This document shows, one piece after another, positions 17,619-25,341 of a stretch of 54,010 nt of DNA. The position numbers and the translations under genes were made by a program. The notes beneath the pieces are model-generated. The model saw only the letters and a list, made by a program, of their open reading frames with translations. It did not search any database and had not been told where the DNA came from. Each line of letters begins with the position of its first letter. Position 1 is the first letter of the stretch. Origin of the DNA: an uncultured Faecalibacterium sp. Its GTDB lineage: Bacteria > Bacillota > Clostridia > Oscillospirales > Ruminococcaceae. The DNA lies in NCBI GenBank assembly GCA_934548045.1, contig CAKTEM010000016.1, forward strand, positions 1 through 54,010, read 5' to 3'.

Positions 17619-17645
17619 GGAAACCTCCTGATATTTTTTCTTTTA

Positions 17646-17674
17646 ATCGTATCGCAAACCACTCCCACCGTCAA
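17646..17674 (-). promoter_or_regulatory. Promoter of the CysK-like/MATE operon
   Basis: On the minus strand, TTGACG (17674-17669) and TACGAT (17651-17646) are separated by 17 bases, 28 bases upstream of the GTG start. It is divergent from the ylxM promoter. Confidence 0.7.
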
Positions 17675-17738
17675 GAAGCGGTTTGGCGAAAATGGAGAAT
17701 TTTTGGGCAAAAAATCAGCAAAGTGATGCAAAAAATGC

Positions 17739-17767
17739 TTGACAAGAGGGGTTGGTTCTGCTATACT
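17739..17767 (+). promoter_or_regulatory. Promoter of the ylxM-ffh operon
   Basis: TTGACA (17739-17744) and TATACT (17762-17767) are separated by 17 bases, close to consensus and about 45 bases before ylxM. Confidence 0.85.
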
Positions 17768-17813
17768 CCCTTTGTAAAGCAAAAAACCTTTACAAATACC
17801 GGAGGTCAGAGCG

Positions 17814-18197
17814 GTGGCAAAAGATTTAGAGATGGGCTATCTGCTCGATTTTTACGGCGAGGTGCTGACCGAGAAACAACGGGAAATGCTCCGCCAGTAT
17901 TACAACGATGACCTCTCCCTCAGCGAGATCGGAGAGAACTTCGGGATCACCCGGCAGGGCGCGCGCGATGCCATCAAGCACGGCGAGACGACCCTGAAAG
18001 AGCTGGAAGCCAAAGTCGGCTTTGCGGCCCGGTATCGCCGGGTGCAGGAAAAGCTCGAAGAGCTGGAACAGATGGTGATCGACGCACGGTTCCGCAGCAC
18101 CGGCCCTCACGCCGACCTGACGACGACCGATTATGCGGACACCCTGACGAAGATGCTCGAGATGATCCGTTCCATCGACGAAGTGAACGAGAGCTGA
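17814..18197 (+). CDS. ylxM: YlxM-type putative DNA-binding protein of the SRP operon
   Basis: A 127-residue helix-turn-helix protein of the UPF0122/YlxM family, which nearly always precedes ffh. Residues 18-65 give a sigma-70 region-4-like fold: LTEKQREMLRQYYNDDLSLSEI followed by FGITRQGARDAIKHGE. In streptococci the family member assists the signal recognition particle. Starts at GTG 17814 with GGAGG about 11 bases upstream. It is the first gene of the operon, 30 bases before ffh. The C-terminal 30 residues are not conserved-looking. Confidence 0.9.
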   Translation: MAKDLEMGYLLDFYGEVLTEKQREMLRQYYNDDLSLSEIGENFGITRQGARDAIKHGETTLKELEAKVGFAARYRRVQEKLEELEQMVIDARFRSTGPHADLTTTDYADTLTKMLEMIRSIDEVNES

Positions 18198-18227
18198 ACA
18201 TTAACATTTTGGGAGGAACACCGAACA

Positions 18228-19583
18228 ATGGCATTTGAATCTTTGACCGACCGCCTTGCCGGTGTGTTCAAAAAGCTGCGCGGCCACGGCAAACTGACCG
18301 AGGCCGATATCAAGGCAGCGATGCGCGAAGTCCGGATGGCTCTGCTGGAAGCGGACGTCAACTACAAGGTAGCAAAGGACTTCTGCGCCAAGGTCTCCGA
18401 GCGCGCGATGGGTCAGGAAGTCATGGAGAGCCTGACCCCGGCGCAGCAGGTCGTCAAGATCGTCAACGAGGAACTTACCACCCTGATGGGCGGCGAGGAA
18501 GCCCCGAAGCTCATCGTGAAGAACAAGGGCCAGACGATCATCATGCTCTGCGGCCTGCAGGGCAATGGTAAAACGACCCACGCGGCAAAGCTTGCGAAAT
18601 ACTTCATCAAGCAGGGCCGCCGCCCGATGTTGGTCGCCTGCGATATCTATCGCCCGGCTGCTATCGACCAGTTACAGGTCGTCGGCAAGCAGGCAGGCGC
18701 ACCGGTCTTTACGCTGGCAGGCGAGAAACCGCCGGTCATCGCGAAAAAGGCTCTGGCTCATGCCAAGGACTACGGCAACGACATCATCATCCTCGATACC
18801 GCAGGCCGTCTGCAGATCGACGAAGTCCTGATGCAGGAGCTTGTCCAGATCAAGGAAGCCGTTCCGGTCGATGAGACCCTGCTGGTCGTCGATGCGATGG
18901 CCGGTCAGGACGCTGTCAACGTTGCAAAGACCTTCAACGAGACGGTCAGAATCGACGGCATCATCCTCACCAAGACCGACGGCGATACCCGTGGCGGCGC
19001 GGCACTGTCCGTCCTGTCCGTCACCGGCAAGCCCATCAAGTTCCAGGGTACCGGCGAGAAGCTGGACGACCTCGAAGTCTTCCATCCTTCCCGTATGGCA
19101 AGCCGCATCCTCGGCATGGGCGATGTACTGAGCCTCATCGAGCGCGCGCAGGACGCCGCCGATGAAAAGGCCGCCGAAGAGACCGCAAAGCGGATGCTCG
19201 AGAATAAGTTCGACATGAACGACATGCTCGACCAGTTTGCACAGATCCGCAAGATGGGCGGCGCAGGAGCGATGCTCTCGATGCTGCCGGGCGGTGCCGG
19301 CATCGACCCCAGTCAGATCGACGAGAAGGCGTTTGACCGCATCGAGGCGATGATCTACTCGATGACCAAGGAAGAGCGCGAAAAGCCCTCCATCATCAAC
19401 CCGAAGCGCAAACGCCGCATCGCGGCCGGCAGCGGCACCCGGGTCGAAGACGTCAACAAGCTGCTCAAGCAGTTTGAGATGATGCAGAAGATGATGAAGC
19501 AGTTCAAGAAGAGTCCGAAGGGATTCGCACGGCGTCTGGGCGGCATGATGGGGAATCCCAATGCGTTCAAAGGTCTGAAATAA
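18228..19583 (+). CDS. ffh: Signal recognition particle protein Ffh (SRP54)
   Basis: A 451-residue GTPase that binds 4.5S/6S RNA and delivers signal-peptide-bearing ribosomes to FtsY at the membrane. An N domain (about 1-90) with the ALLEADVNY motif is followed by the G domain, with P-loop GLQGNGKTTHAAKLA (109-123), DIYRPAAIDQL, DTAGRLQID, TKTDGDTRGGAALS and the closing GTGEKLDDLEVF. The C-terminal M domain (about 325-451) is methionine-rich, with MLSMLPGG, GSGTRVEDVNKLLKQF and MMKQ. The P-loop has Asn for the commoner Ser, a mild change. GGAGG precedes ATG 18228. Confidence 0.97.
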   Translation: MAFESLTDRLAGVFKKLRGHGKLTEADIKAAMREVRMALLEADVNYKVAKDFCAKVSERAMGQEVMESLTPAQQVVKIVNEELTTLMGGEEAPKLIVKNKGQTIIMLCGLQGNGKTTHAAKLAKYFIKQGRRPMLVACDIYRPAAIDQLQVVGKQAGAPVFTLAGEKPPVIAKKALAHAKDYGNDIIILDTAGRLQIDEVLMQELVQIKEAVPVDETLLVVDAMAGQDAVNVAKTFNETVRIDGIILTKTDGDTRGGAALSVLSVTGKPIKFQGTGEKLDDLEVFHPSRMASRILGMGDVLSLIERAQDAADEKAAEETAKRMLENKFDMNDMLDQFAQIRKMGGAGAMLSMLPGGAGIDPSQIDEKAFDRIEAMIYSMTKEEREKPSIINPKRKRRIAAGSGTRVEDVNKLLKQFEMMQKMMKQFKKSPKGFARRLGGMMGNPNAFKGLK

Positions 19584-19673
19584 CAGTGGTATAAGACCCC
19601 GAAGCTGGGTTTGTACAGATAAATAAAAACGCTCTGCAAAAGAGCATCACAAGATTTTTGGAGGATATTTATT

Positions 19674-19916
19674 ATGGCAGTTAAGATTCGTCTGCGCCGC
19701 GTTGGTGCTAAGAAGGCTCCCTTCTATCGTGTTGTTGTCGCTGACAGCCGCTTCCCCCGTGATGGCCGCTTCATCGAGGAGATCGGCACTTATGATCCGA
19801 ACAAGGAGCCCTCTGTCGTGAACATCGACGCTGAGAAGGCAAAGCAGTGGATCGCTAACGGCGCACAGCCCACCGACACTGTCCGCGTGCTGCTGAAGAA
19901 GTCTAACGTTCTGTAA
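19674..19916 (+). CDS. rpsP: 30S ribosomal protein S16
   Basis: An 80-residue small-subunit protein with the family N terminus VKIRLRRVGAKKAPFYRVVVAD and the IGTYDPNKEP turn. TTGGAGG lies about nine bases before ATG 19674. The 90-base gap after ffh contains a small GCTCT/AGAGC hairpin (about 19632-19646), which may be a leader structure. It is followed 16 bases later by khpA. Confidence 0.97.
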   Translation: MAVKIRLRRVGAKKAPFYRVVVADSRFPRDGRFIEEIGTYDPNKEPSVVNIDAEKAKQWIANGAQPTDTVRVLLKKSNVL

Positions 19917-19932
19917 GTAGGAGGGCTGACTC

Positions 19933-20166
19933 ATGCAGGAGCTGTTGCTGGCAGTTGCCCGCGGCCTCGTTGAGGATAAGGACGCCGTCAAGGTCACGGT
20001 GGACGCCCCCCGCGAGGACGGCACCATCGTCTACCACCTGAGCGTGGCAGAGGGAGATATGGGCCGTGTCATCGGCAAGCAGGGCCGGATCGCAAAAGCC
20101 ATTCGTGTGGTGATGCGCGCGGCTGCTGTGCGGGTCGATGAAAAGGTCCTTGTTGAGATCGACTGA
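19933..20166 (+). CDS. khpA: KH-domain RNA-binding protein
   Basis: A 77-residue single-KH protein. The KH signature GRVIGKQGRIAKAIRVVMRAAA (GXXG loop = GKQG, about residues 46-49) is intact. KhpA proteins bind RNA, partner with KhpB/Jag in Firmicutes, and are nearly always encoded between rpsP and rimM. GTAGGAGGGC precedes the ATG. It is followed by a strong terminator, so rimM is in a separate unit or depends on read-through. Confidence 0.93.
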   Translation: MQELLLAVARGLVEDKDAVKVTVDAPREDGTIVYHLSVAEGDMGRVIGKQGRIAKAIRVVMRAAAVRVDEKVLVEID

Positions 20167-20177
20167 GTACCCTACTG

Positions 20178-20208
20178 GCCCTTTGCCTTCCGGCAGAGGG
20201 CTTTTTTG
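20178..20208 (+). terminator. Terminator after khpA
   Basis: GCCCTTTGCC (20178-20187), loop TTCC, GGCAGAGGGC (20192-20201), then TTTTTT. Confidence 0.9.
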
Positions 20209-20225
20209 TATTTAAAAACAGAAAG

Positions 20226-20260
20226 TGAGATAGATTCCGCCTGCGGCGGAATCTATCTCA
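20226..20260. repeat. Perfect 16-bp palindrome with TGC loop
   Basis: TGAGATAGATTCCGCC (20226-20241), loop TGC, GGCGGAATCTATCTCA (20245-20260). It sits between the khpA terminator and rimM, 30 bases before the rimM start. A stem this perfect without a T tract looks more like a REP-type repeat or a processing/blocking hairpin than a second terminator. Confidence 0.85.
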
Positions 20261-20290
20261 AAAACACAAGATAAATAGCAGGAGATTAAG

Positions 20291-20827
20291 ATGCAGCAAT
20301 ATCTTGAGGCTGGCAAAGTCGTCACCACCCACGGGGTGCGCGGCGAAATGAAGCTGGAACTGTGGTGCGACGGCGTGGCGTTCCTGAAAAAGGCCGGCAA
20401 GCTGTACCCCTCCGCCAAGGGCGGCAGGGTTTACAACATCGAGTCCATCCGTCCGCAGGGTCAGATGGCACTGCTCAAGCTCGAGGGCGTCGATGACATG
20501 GATGCGGCCCGGGCGATGCGCGGTCAGGTGTTCTACTTCGACCGGAACGACGCGACCCTGCCCGAGGGCCGCTGGTATGTCGCCGACCTCATCGGCTGTG
20601 AAGTGCGTGATGCCGACACCGGCAAGGTCTACGGCGTCGTCACCAGCGTCGACCATCCGGGCGCACAGGACATCTACACCGTCAAGGCCCCCAACGGCAA
20701 GGAGTATATGTTCCCGGGCGTGGACGCCTTCCTGAAAGAGCGGAATCCGCCGGAGGGATACATCCTCGTGACTCCCATCCCGGGCCTGCTGGACGACGAT
20801 TTTGACAGTGAACGGGAGGAAGAGTAA
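20291..20827 (+). CDS. rimM: 16S rRNA processing protein RimM
   Basis: A 178-residue 30S maturation factor that binds S19. The N-terminal reductase-like barrel begins YLEAGKVVTTHGVRGEMKLE, which is diagnostic. The PRC-barrel follows with RWYVADLIGCEV, VDHPGAQDIYTVK and FPGVDAFLKE. AGGAG lies about seven bases before ATG 20291, directly behind the 16-bp palindrome. It ends three bases before trmD, so the two are co-translated. Confidence 0.93.
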   Translation: MQQYLEAGKVVTTHGVRGEMKLELWCDGVAFLKKAGKLYPSAKGGRVYNIESIRPQGQMALLKLEGVDDMDAARAMRGQVFYFDRNDATLPEGRWYVADLIGCEVRDADTGKVYGVVTSVDHPGAQDIYTVKAPNGKEYMFPGVDAFLKERNPPEGYILVTPIPGLLDDDFDSEREEE

Positions 20828-20830
20828 GCT

Positions 20831-22063
20831 ATGGGGATGCGTGTTGACATCGTGACCCTCTTCCCGGAGATGTGCCAGCAGGTGCTGGATGCCAGCATCA
20901 TCGGCCGTGCGGCCAAGCGCGGCTACATCGAGACCCACTGCCACCAGATCCGGGATTACACCCTCAACCGCCAAAAGCAGACCGACGACTATCCCTATGG
21001 CGGCGGCTGCGGCATGGTGCTGTATGCGCAGCCCATCGCAGACTGCCTGCGTGCTGTCCAGAAGGAAGTCGAGGAACAAGGACGGCCCAAGCCGCATATT
21101 GTATTCTTGACGGCAGGCGGTGCGCGGTACACCGAGGAACATGCCCGGCGGCTGGCCGAGTACGATAACCTGACCCTGGTCTGCGGCCACTACGAGGGCA
21201 TTGATGAGCGCGTCATCGAGGCCTTTGCGGATGAGGAGATCTCCATCGGCGACTATATCCTGACCGGCGGCGAGCTGGCAAGTCTGGTCGTGGCAGACAG
21301 CGTCCTCCGCCTGAAACCCGGCGTTCTGGCCGAGCAGAAGGGCTATGAGGAAGAGAGCTACTGGGATGGCCTGCTGGAATATCCCCAGTATACCCGTCCG
21401 GAAGTCTGGGAAGGCCGCGCCGTTCCGCAGGTGCTGCTGGGCGGCGACCACCAGAAAATCGACGCATGGCGCGGTGAACAGAGCCGTACCCGTACCCGTC
21501 TCCGCCGTCCGGAACTCTATGAACAGTGGTGTGAGACTCACCCCATCACCGAGCTGCCGAAGTGGAAACGCGGCGAGAATATGCGGCTGGTGAAGACCGA
21601 GGAGCAGTGGAACGCTGCAGCGAAGCTGTTCGCCGGGGGCCGCCGCACGGTTTGTGCTGAGAGCTGGACGCCGGAATATCTCGAAAGCCTGACCGAGGAG
21701 AGCTTCCTTGAGCAGTTGAAAGCCGAGAAAAAAGAGGGCTGGGTCTGCTACCTCCACACGACAAAGGATGTGCCGGACGGAATGGTGAGCGTCAACCACA
21801 AGACTGGTGAGATCGAACATCTCTTTGTGGCTGAGTCCGCCCGTGGAAAGGGCATCGGCATGAAGGTGCTGGACTTTGCCCGGAAGAAACTGGAAGAGCA
21901 TGAACACCCGGCCCTGACCGTGCTGAATACCAACAGCCGGGCCATCGCCCTTTATCGCCGGATGGGCTGGAACGTCACCGGAAAAGCGATGGTCTTCGAC
22001 CCCAAAACCGACAGCACTGTTGTCAAATACAGTGAGCTGCTGGTGATGCAGTACGAAGGTTGA
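20831..22063 (+). CDS. trmD: TrmD (tRNA m1G37 methyltransferase) fused to a GNAT acetyltransferase
   Basis: A 410-residue two-domain protein. Residues 1-245 are a complete TrmD, which methylates G37 of tRNAs with SAM: VDIVTLFPEM, DDYPYGGGCGMVL, LVCGHYEGIDERV, ISIGDYILTGGELA and the C-terminal YTRPEVWEGRAVPQVLLGGDH...WR are all present. Residues about 255-410 form a GNAT domain with the acetyl-CoA loop ESARGKGIGMKVLDFARKKL and C-terminal SRAIALYRRMGWNVTGKAM. There is no stop or internal RBS-led start that would separate them. The GNAT substrate is unknown. rplS (L19), which usually follows trmD, is absent here. Confidence 0.9.
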   Translation: MGMRVDIVTLFPEMCQQVLDASIIGRAAKRGYIETHCHQIRDYTLNRQKQTDDYPYGGGCGMVLYAQPIADCLRAVQKEVEEQGRPKPHIVFLTAGGARYTEEHARRLAEYDNLTLVCGHYEGIDERVIEAFADEEISIGDYILTGGELASLVVADSVLRLKPGVLAEQKGYEEESYWDGLLEYPQYTRPEVWEGRAVPQVLLGGDHQKIDAWRGEQSRTRTRLRRPELYEQWCETHPITELPKWKRGENMRLVKTEEQWNAAAKLFAGGRRTVCAESWTPEYLESLTEESFLEQLKAEKKEGWVCYLHTTKDVPDGMVSVNHKTGEIEHLFVAESARGKGIGMKVLDFARKKLEEHEHPALTVLNTNSRAIALYRRMGWNVTGKAMVFDPKTDSTVVKYSELLVMQYEG

Positions 22064-22301
22064 AACGGGTCGAATCCCCGAAATTGTTGAAAACTTTTGT
22101 GTTACACAGCTAAGGTTGGGGGAATAATTTTGTTGTCTTTGTATAAAAGGTTAAAAATGACCCCCACTTCATTGGGGAATCCGCCAAAAATGCGTCGAAG
22201 GACTGTACAACGGTTTGGGCTTGCGATAAAATAGGTACAACACAACAGGCACAATACATTCTGCATATCCCGAGAACGATAATAGATAGGAGCGTTTTAC
22301 T
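22064..22301. other. Gap between trmD and ptsH
   Basis: 238 bases without a gene. A weak promoter candidate is TGTACA (22204-22209) with TAAAAT (22227-22232), 17 bases apart and with an upstream TG. A CCCC/GGGG hairpin near 22163-22180 lacks a T tract. Confidence 0.35.
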
Positions 22302-22565
22302 ATGTACGTCAAAGAAGTTACCGTTGAAAATCAGGTTGGTCTGCACGCCCGTCCCGCAACTTTCTTCATCCAGAAGGCTAACGAGTTCAAGTCATCCATC
22401 TGGGTCGAGAAGGAAGAGCGTCGTGTGAACGCAAAGAGCCTGCTGGGTGTCCTGTCTCTGGGCATCGTGGGCGGTACCACCATCCGCATCATCGCCGATG
22501 GCGCAGACGAGCAGGCTGCTGTTGACGGCCTGATCAAGCTGGTCGAGTCCGGCTTCGCAGAGTAA
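22302..22565 (+). CDS. ptsH: Phosphocarrier protein HPr
   Basis: An 87-residue cytosolic phosphotransferase system carrier. The phospho-acceptor histidine is in GLHARPA (His15), and the HPr-kinase serine lies in AKSLLGVLSLGI (Ser46), so both PEP-dependent transport and serine-46 catabolite control look possible. TAGGAG precedes ATG 22302. It stands alone, apart from ptsI, with its own terminator. It would feed the EIIBC permease encoded at 26141-27547. Confidence 0.95.
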   Translation: MYVKEVTVENQVGLHARPATFFIQKANEFKSSIWVEKEERRVNAKSLLGVLSLGIVGGTTIRIIADGADEQAAVDGLIKLVESGFAE

Positions 22566-22585
22566 TTCGAGCCTTTGAGAAATGA

Positions 22586-22613
22586 AAGCGGCAGGGTGAC
22601 CTGTCGCTTTTTT
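22586..22613 (+). terminator. Terminator after ptsH
   Basis: AAGCGGCAGG (22586-22595), loop GTGA, CCTGTCGCTT (22600-22609), then TTTT. Confidence 0.88.
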
Positions 22614-22639
22614 GGTATTTCCCCGAAAGGAGGCGGAGC

Positions 22640-22928
22640 ATGGCAGAAACGATACAGCGAACGCTGCTGAACGCACTGCGAGAGGAAAAGGCCGGGCATC
22701 CATCCGTTTCAGGATGGCAATGGCCGGGTGGGCCGGCTGATTTTGTTCAAAGAGTGCCTGCGGTATGACATCGTGCCGTTCATCATCGACGAAGAGCTGA
22801 AACTTTTCTACTATCGCGGTCTGCATGAGTGGAAAACCGAGCCGGGCGATCTGATGGATACCTGCCTAGCGGCGCAGGATAAGTTCAAGGCATATCTCGA
22901 TTATTTCCGGATCTCGTATCAGGATTGA
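22640..22928 (+). pseudogene. Fic-domain protein remnant
   Basis: The 3' end encodes an intact Fic active-site motif, HPFQDGNGRVGR (from 22701), followed by about 65 plausible residues ending RISYQD. The body of a Fic domain that should precede the motif is missing. An ATG at 22640 with AGGAGG upstream opens a different frame (MAETIQRTLLNALREEK) that would need a frameshift near 22690 to reach the motif. The motif frame itself has a stop near 22668. Known Fic enzymes AMPylate target proteins; this copy cannot be active. The likely cause is an internal deletion plus frameshift that kept the original ribosome binding site. Confidence 0.75.
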
Positions 22929-22941
22929 CAGGAGGCGGAAG

Positions 22942-23115
22942 ATGAAGACCAAAAAGGGCTGGTATATCCTGCTGGCGGTATGGGTGATTTTGCTGGCGGC
23001 AGGGATCTTATCTTATGCCGGGATGCTGCCGCTTGGCAATGTGAGCGGATGGTTCTTTCCGGCCTGTGCGGTGGGTATCATCGCCTGTGTCTGGAATATC
23101 ATAAACAAAAACTAA
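22942..23115 (+). CDS. 57-residue two-helix membrane protein
   Basis: ATG 22942 has AGGAGG about eight bases upstream. The product begins MKTKKGWYILLAVWVILLAA and has a second hydrophobic stretch, FFPACAVGIIACVWNII, with a short Gly/Asn loop between and a basic end. It is a small inner-membrane protein of no recognised family. It lies 13 bases after the Fic remnant and 15 bases before the next small membrane gene, so the three and uvrC appear to be one unit. Confidence 0.65.
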   Translation: MKTKKGWYILLAVWVILLAAGILSYAGMLPLGNVSGWFFPACAVGIIACVWNIINKN

Positions 23116-23130
23116 AGGGAGGACATTCTG

Positions 23131-23391
23131 ATGAAAGAGAACACGAAGGAAAAAATCTACAACTTTTTGGAAAAAGCTCATGACCTGTGCGACTCGGGCA
23201 AACCGTGGTATGTGTTCCTCGGCATGTGGGCGGTCGTGCTGGTGCTGGATGTCATCTGCCAGCTGTTCAGCGAGGAGAAACCCAAGCTGTGGTGCTGGCT
23301 CATGGCGGCAATGGGCGTCGTGAACTGCTTCCTGAACCTGAAGATCTGCCGTCTGAACCGCGAGAAGAAAGCCGCCGAAGCTGACGTATGA
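23131..23391 (+). CDS. 86-residue two-helix membrane protein upstream of uvrC
   Basis: An amphipathic charged N terminus (MKENTKEKIYNFLEKAHDLC) is followed by two membrane segments, WYVFLGMWAVVLVLDVICQL and WCWLMAAMGVVNCFLNL, and a basic C-terminal tail. GGGAGGA precedes ATG 23131. Its TGA stop overlaps the uvrC ATG by four bases (ATGA), so the two are translationally coupled. No family recognised; nothing in the sequence ties it to DNA repair beyond the overlap. Confidence 0.75.
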   Translation: MKENTKEKIYNFLEKAHDLCDSGKPWYVFLGMWAVVLVLDVICQLFSEEKPKLWCWLMAAMGVVNCFLNLKICRLNREKKAAEADV

Positions 23392-25235
23392 CAAAAGCCG
23401 AACTCTACCAGAAAGCCTGTATGCTGCCGCTTTTGCCCGGCGTGTATATCATCCGGGATAAGAGCGACACCATCATCTATATTGGCAAGGCAAAGCGGCT
23501 CCGCATCCGGGTCAGCCAGTATTTCCGGGAGGGCGTACCCCACGACAACAAGGTCAGCCAGATGATCGCTCACGCCTACGCCTTCGATGTCATCGTCTGC
23601 CAGAGCGAGTTTGAGGCTCTGGTGCTGGAAGCGAGCCAGATCAAAGCCCACACCCCGAAATACAACATCCTGCTCAAGGATGACAAGGGGTACAGCTATA
23701 TCAAAATCACAAAAGAGGACTGGCCCCGGCTCTCGTTCACCCTCCAGAAAGAGGACGACGGCGCGGAGTATATCGGCCCGTACACCTCGAGCTTCGCGGC
23801 GCGGCAGATGGCGGAGACGGCGATGGATGCCTTTCTGCTCCCACGGTGCAATAAGCGGTTTCCGCAGGACATCGGGAAGGGCCGCCCCTGCCTGAACGCC
23901 CACATCGGAAAGTGCATGGCGGTATGCAGCGGAAAAATCAGCTGTGAGAATTACAATCAGGCCGTCAAGAGTGCAGTGCATCTGATTCGCTACGGCAAAA
24001 AGGACATTCTGAAGACACTCAACGAGCGGATGCTGGAAGCCTCGGAGCGGCTGGAATTTGAGACAGCGGCACTGATTCGCGACCAGATCACGGCTATCAC
24101 CAAAGTGACCGCCGGACAGAAGGTGGTCGTTGACCCGGATGTGGAGATGGATGTGGTCGCGCTGGCCGGTACGCCGAACAGCGTCTGCGTGGCCGTCCTG
24201 CGGTTCCGGGAGGGCCGTCTGACCGATAAACGGGAGTTTCTGTTCCACGACACGGCGGACATTGCGGCGGTACGGGAGGAATTTCTGCCCCGGTACTACC
24301 TCGACGATGAGCAGATACCCAAAGTTATCGCAGTGGATGAGCTTCCGCCCGACGTGGAGGCGTTGCAGCAGGCTCTCAACGAGAAGCGCGGCAGCGAGGT
24401 ACAGCTGTATGTGCCCCAGAGGGGCGACAAGGCCCATCTGGTCGAGATGGCGCACACCAATGCCGTCGAGCGTCTGGCCCGGGAGAGCGGCCGCTATGCC
24501 CGGGAGGAGAAGCTTCTGGACGAGCTGGCACAGGTGCTGGGGCTGGCAAAGCCGCCCCGTGCCATTGAGAGCTACGACATCTCCAACTGGGGCGACGGAA
24601 CGAGCGTCTGCGGCATGGTGACGTTCAAGGACGGTAAGCCCTATAAGGCAGGCTACCGGAAATTCAAGATGAAGACTGTCGCCGGAACGGACGACTATGC
24701 GTCGCTTGCCGAGACGGTCTCCCGGCGCGCGGCAGAGTACGAAAAGTACGAAGCAATGGCGCAGTCCGGAGAACCCAGTAACAACTATTTCGGACAGAAA
24801 CCCGACCTGCTCCTGATGGACGGCGGACGGGGTCAGGTGAGCGCGGCAAAGGAAGCTCTGGCCGGTACAAAACTGGCCGATGTGCCGCTTTACGGCATGG
24901 TGAAGGACGACCATCACCGCACCCGTGCCATCGTGGACAGCGAGGGCCGAGAGATCGCCATCAACATGAACCGAGGAACATTCACCTTCATTACGGCGAT
25001 TCAGGACGAGACGCACCGCTTCGCCAACGCCTACCGCAAACAGCAGATGAACAAGAAGAGCTATTCTTCGACTCTGATTGAGGTGCCGGGTGTCGGCCCC
25101 AAGACGGCAAAGGCTCTGATGGCACAGTTCAAGAGTGTGACCGCCGTCCGGGAAGCCACCCCCGACCAGCTCGAAAATACCCCCGGCGTCGGCGAACAGC
25201 TGGCCCAGACCATCTATGAGTATTTTCATAGCTAG
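23388..25235 (+). CDS. uvrC: Excinuclease ABC subunit C
   Basis: A 615-residue nuclease that makes both incisions in UvrABC nucleotide excision repair. The N-terminal GIY-YIG domain (PGVYIIRDKSDTIIYIGKAK, about 13-32) makes the 3' cut. A Cys-rich stretch (about 150-190) and the UvrB-interacting UVR motif (about 200-235) follow. The RNase H-like C-terminal nuclease shows ESYDISNWGDGTSVCGMV and DLLLMDGGRGQV. Two helix-hairpin-helix motifs end the protein (IEVPGVGPKTAKAL, ENTPGVGEQLAQTI). It overlaps the previous gene by four bases and is followed by a terminator. Confidence 0.95.
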   Translation: MTKAELYQKACMLPLLPGVYIIRDKSDTIIYIGKAKRLRIRVSQYFREGVPHDNKVSQMIAHAYAFDVIVCQSEFEALVLEASQIKAHTPKYNILLKDDKGYSYIKITKEDWPRLSFTLQKEDDGAEYIGPYTSSFAARQMAETAMDAFLLPRCNKRFPQDIGKGRPCLNAHIGKCMAVCSGKISCENYNQAVKSAVHLIRYGKKDILKTLNERMLEASERLEFETAALIRDQITAITKVTAGQKVVVDPDVEMDVVALAGTPNSVCVAVLRFREGRLTDKREFLFHDTADIAAVREEFLPRYYLDDEQIPKVIAVDELPPDVEALQQALNEKRGSEVQLYVPQRGDKAHLVEMAHTNAVERLARESGRYAREEKLLDELAQVLGLAKPPRAIESYDISNWGDGTSVCGMVTFKDGKPYKAGYRKFKMKTVAGTDDYASLAETVSRRAAEYEKYEAMAQSGEPSNNYFGQKPDLLLMDGGRGQVSAAKEALAGTKLADVPLYGMVKDDHHRTRAIVDSEGREIAINMNRGTFTFITAIQDETHRFANAYRKQQMNKKSYSSTLIEVPGVGPKTAKALMAQFKSVTAVREATPDQLENTPGVGEQLAQTIYEYFHS

Positions 25236-25250
25236 GGAAAAGAAAAACGC

Positions 25251-25299
25251 AAAGGAGCCTCCGCACGAGACATAAGTCTTGGGTGCGGAGGCTCCTTTT
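25251..25299. terminator. Bidirectional terminator between uvrC and the PTS operon
   Basis: AAAGGAGCCTCCGCAC (25251-25266) pairs with GTGCGGAGGCTCCTTT (25283-25298), with an inner AGAC/GTCT stem and T tracts on both strands. Confidence 0.88.
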
Positions 25300-25341
25300 G
25301 TATGAAAAACAGAATGGGGGAGAATGTCAGGAGTAAGCCGG

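Noticed and set aside
20258..21907. Minus-strand open frame of 549 codons
   Set aside because: Antisense to rimM and trmD, both with clear motifs; the translated sequence shows no family pattern.
22160..22182. Terminator after trmD
   Set aside because: CCCC/GGGG hairpin only, with no T tract after it.
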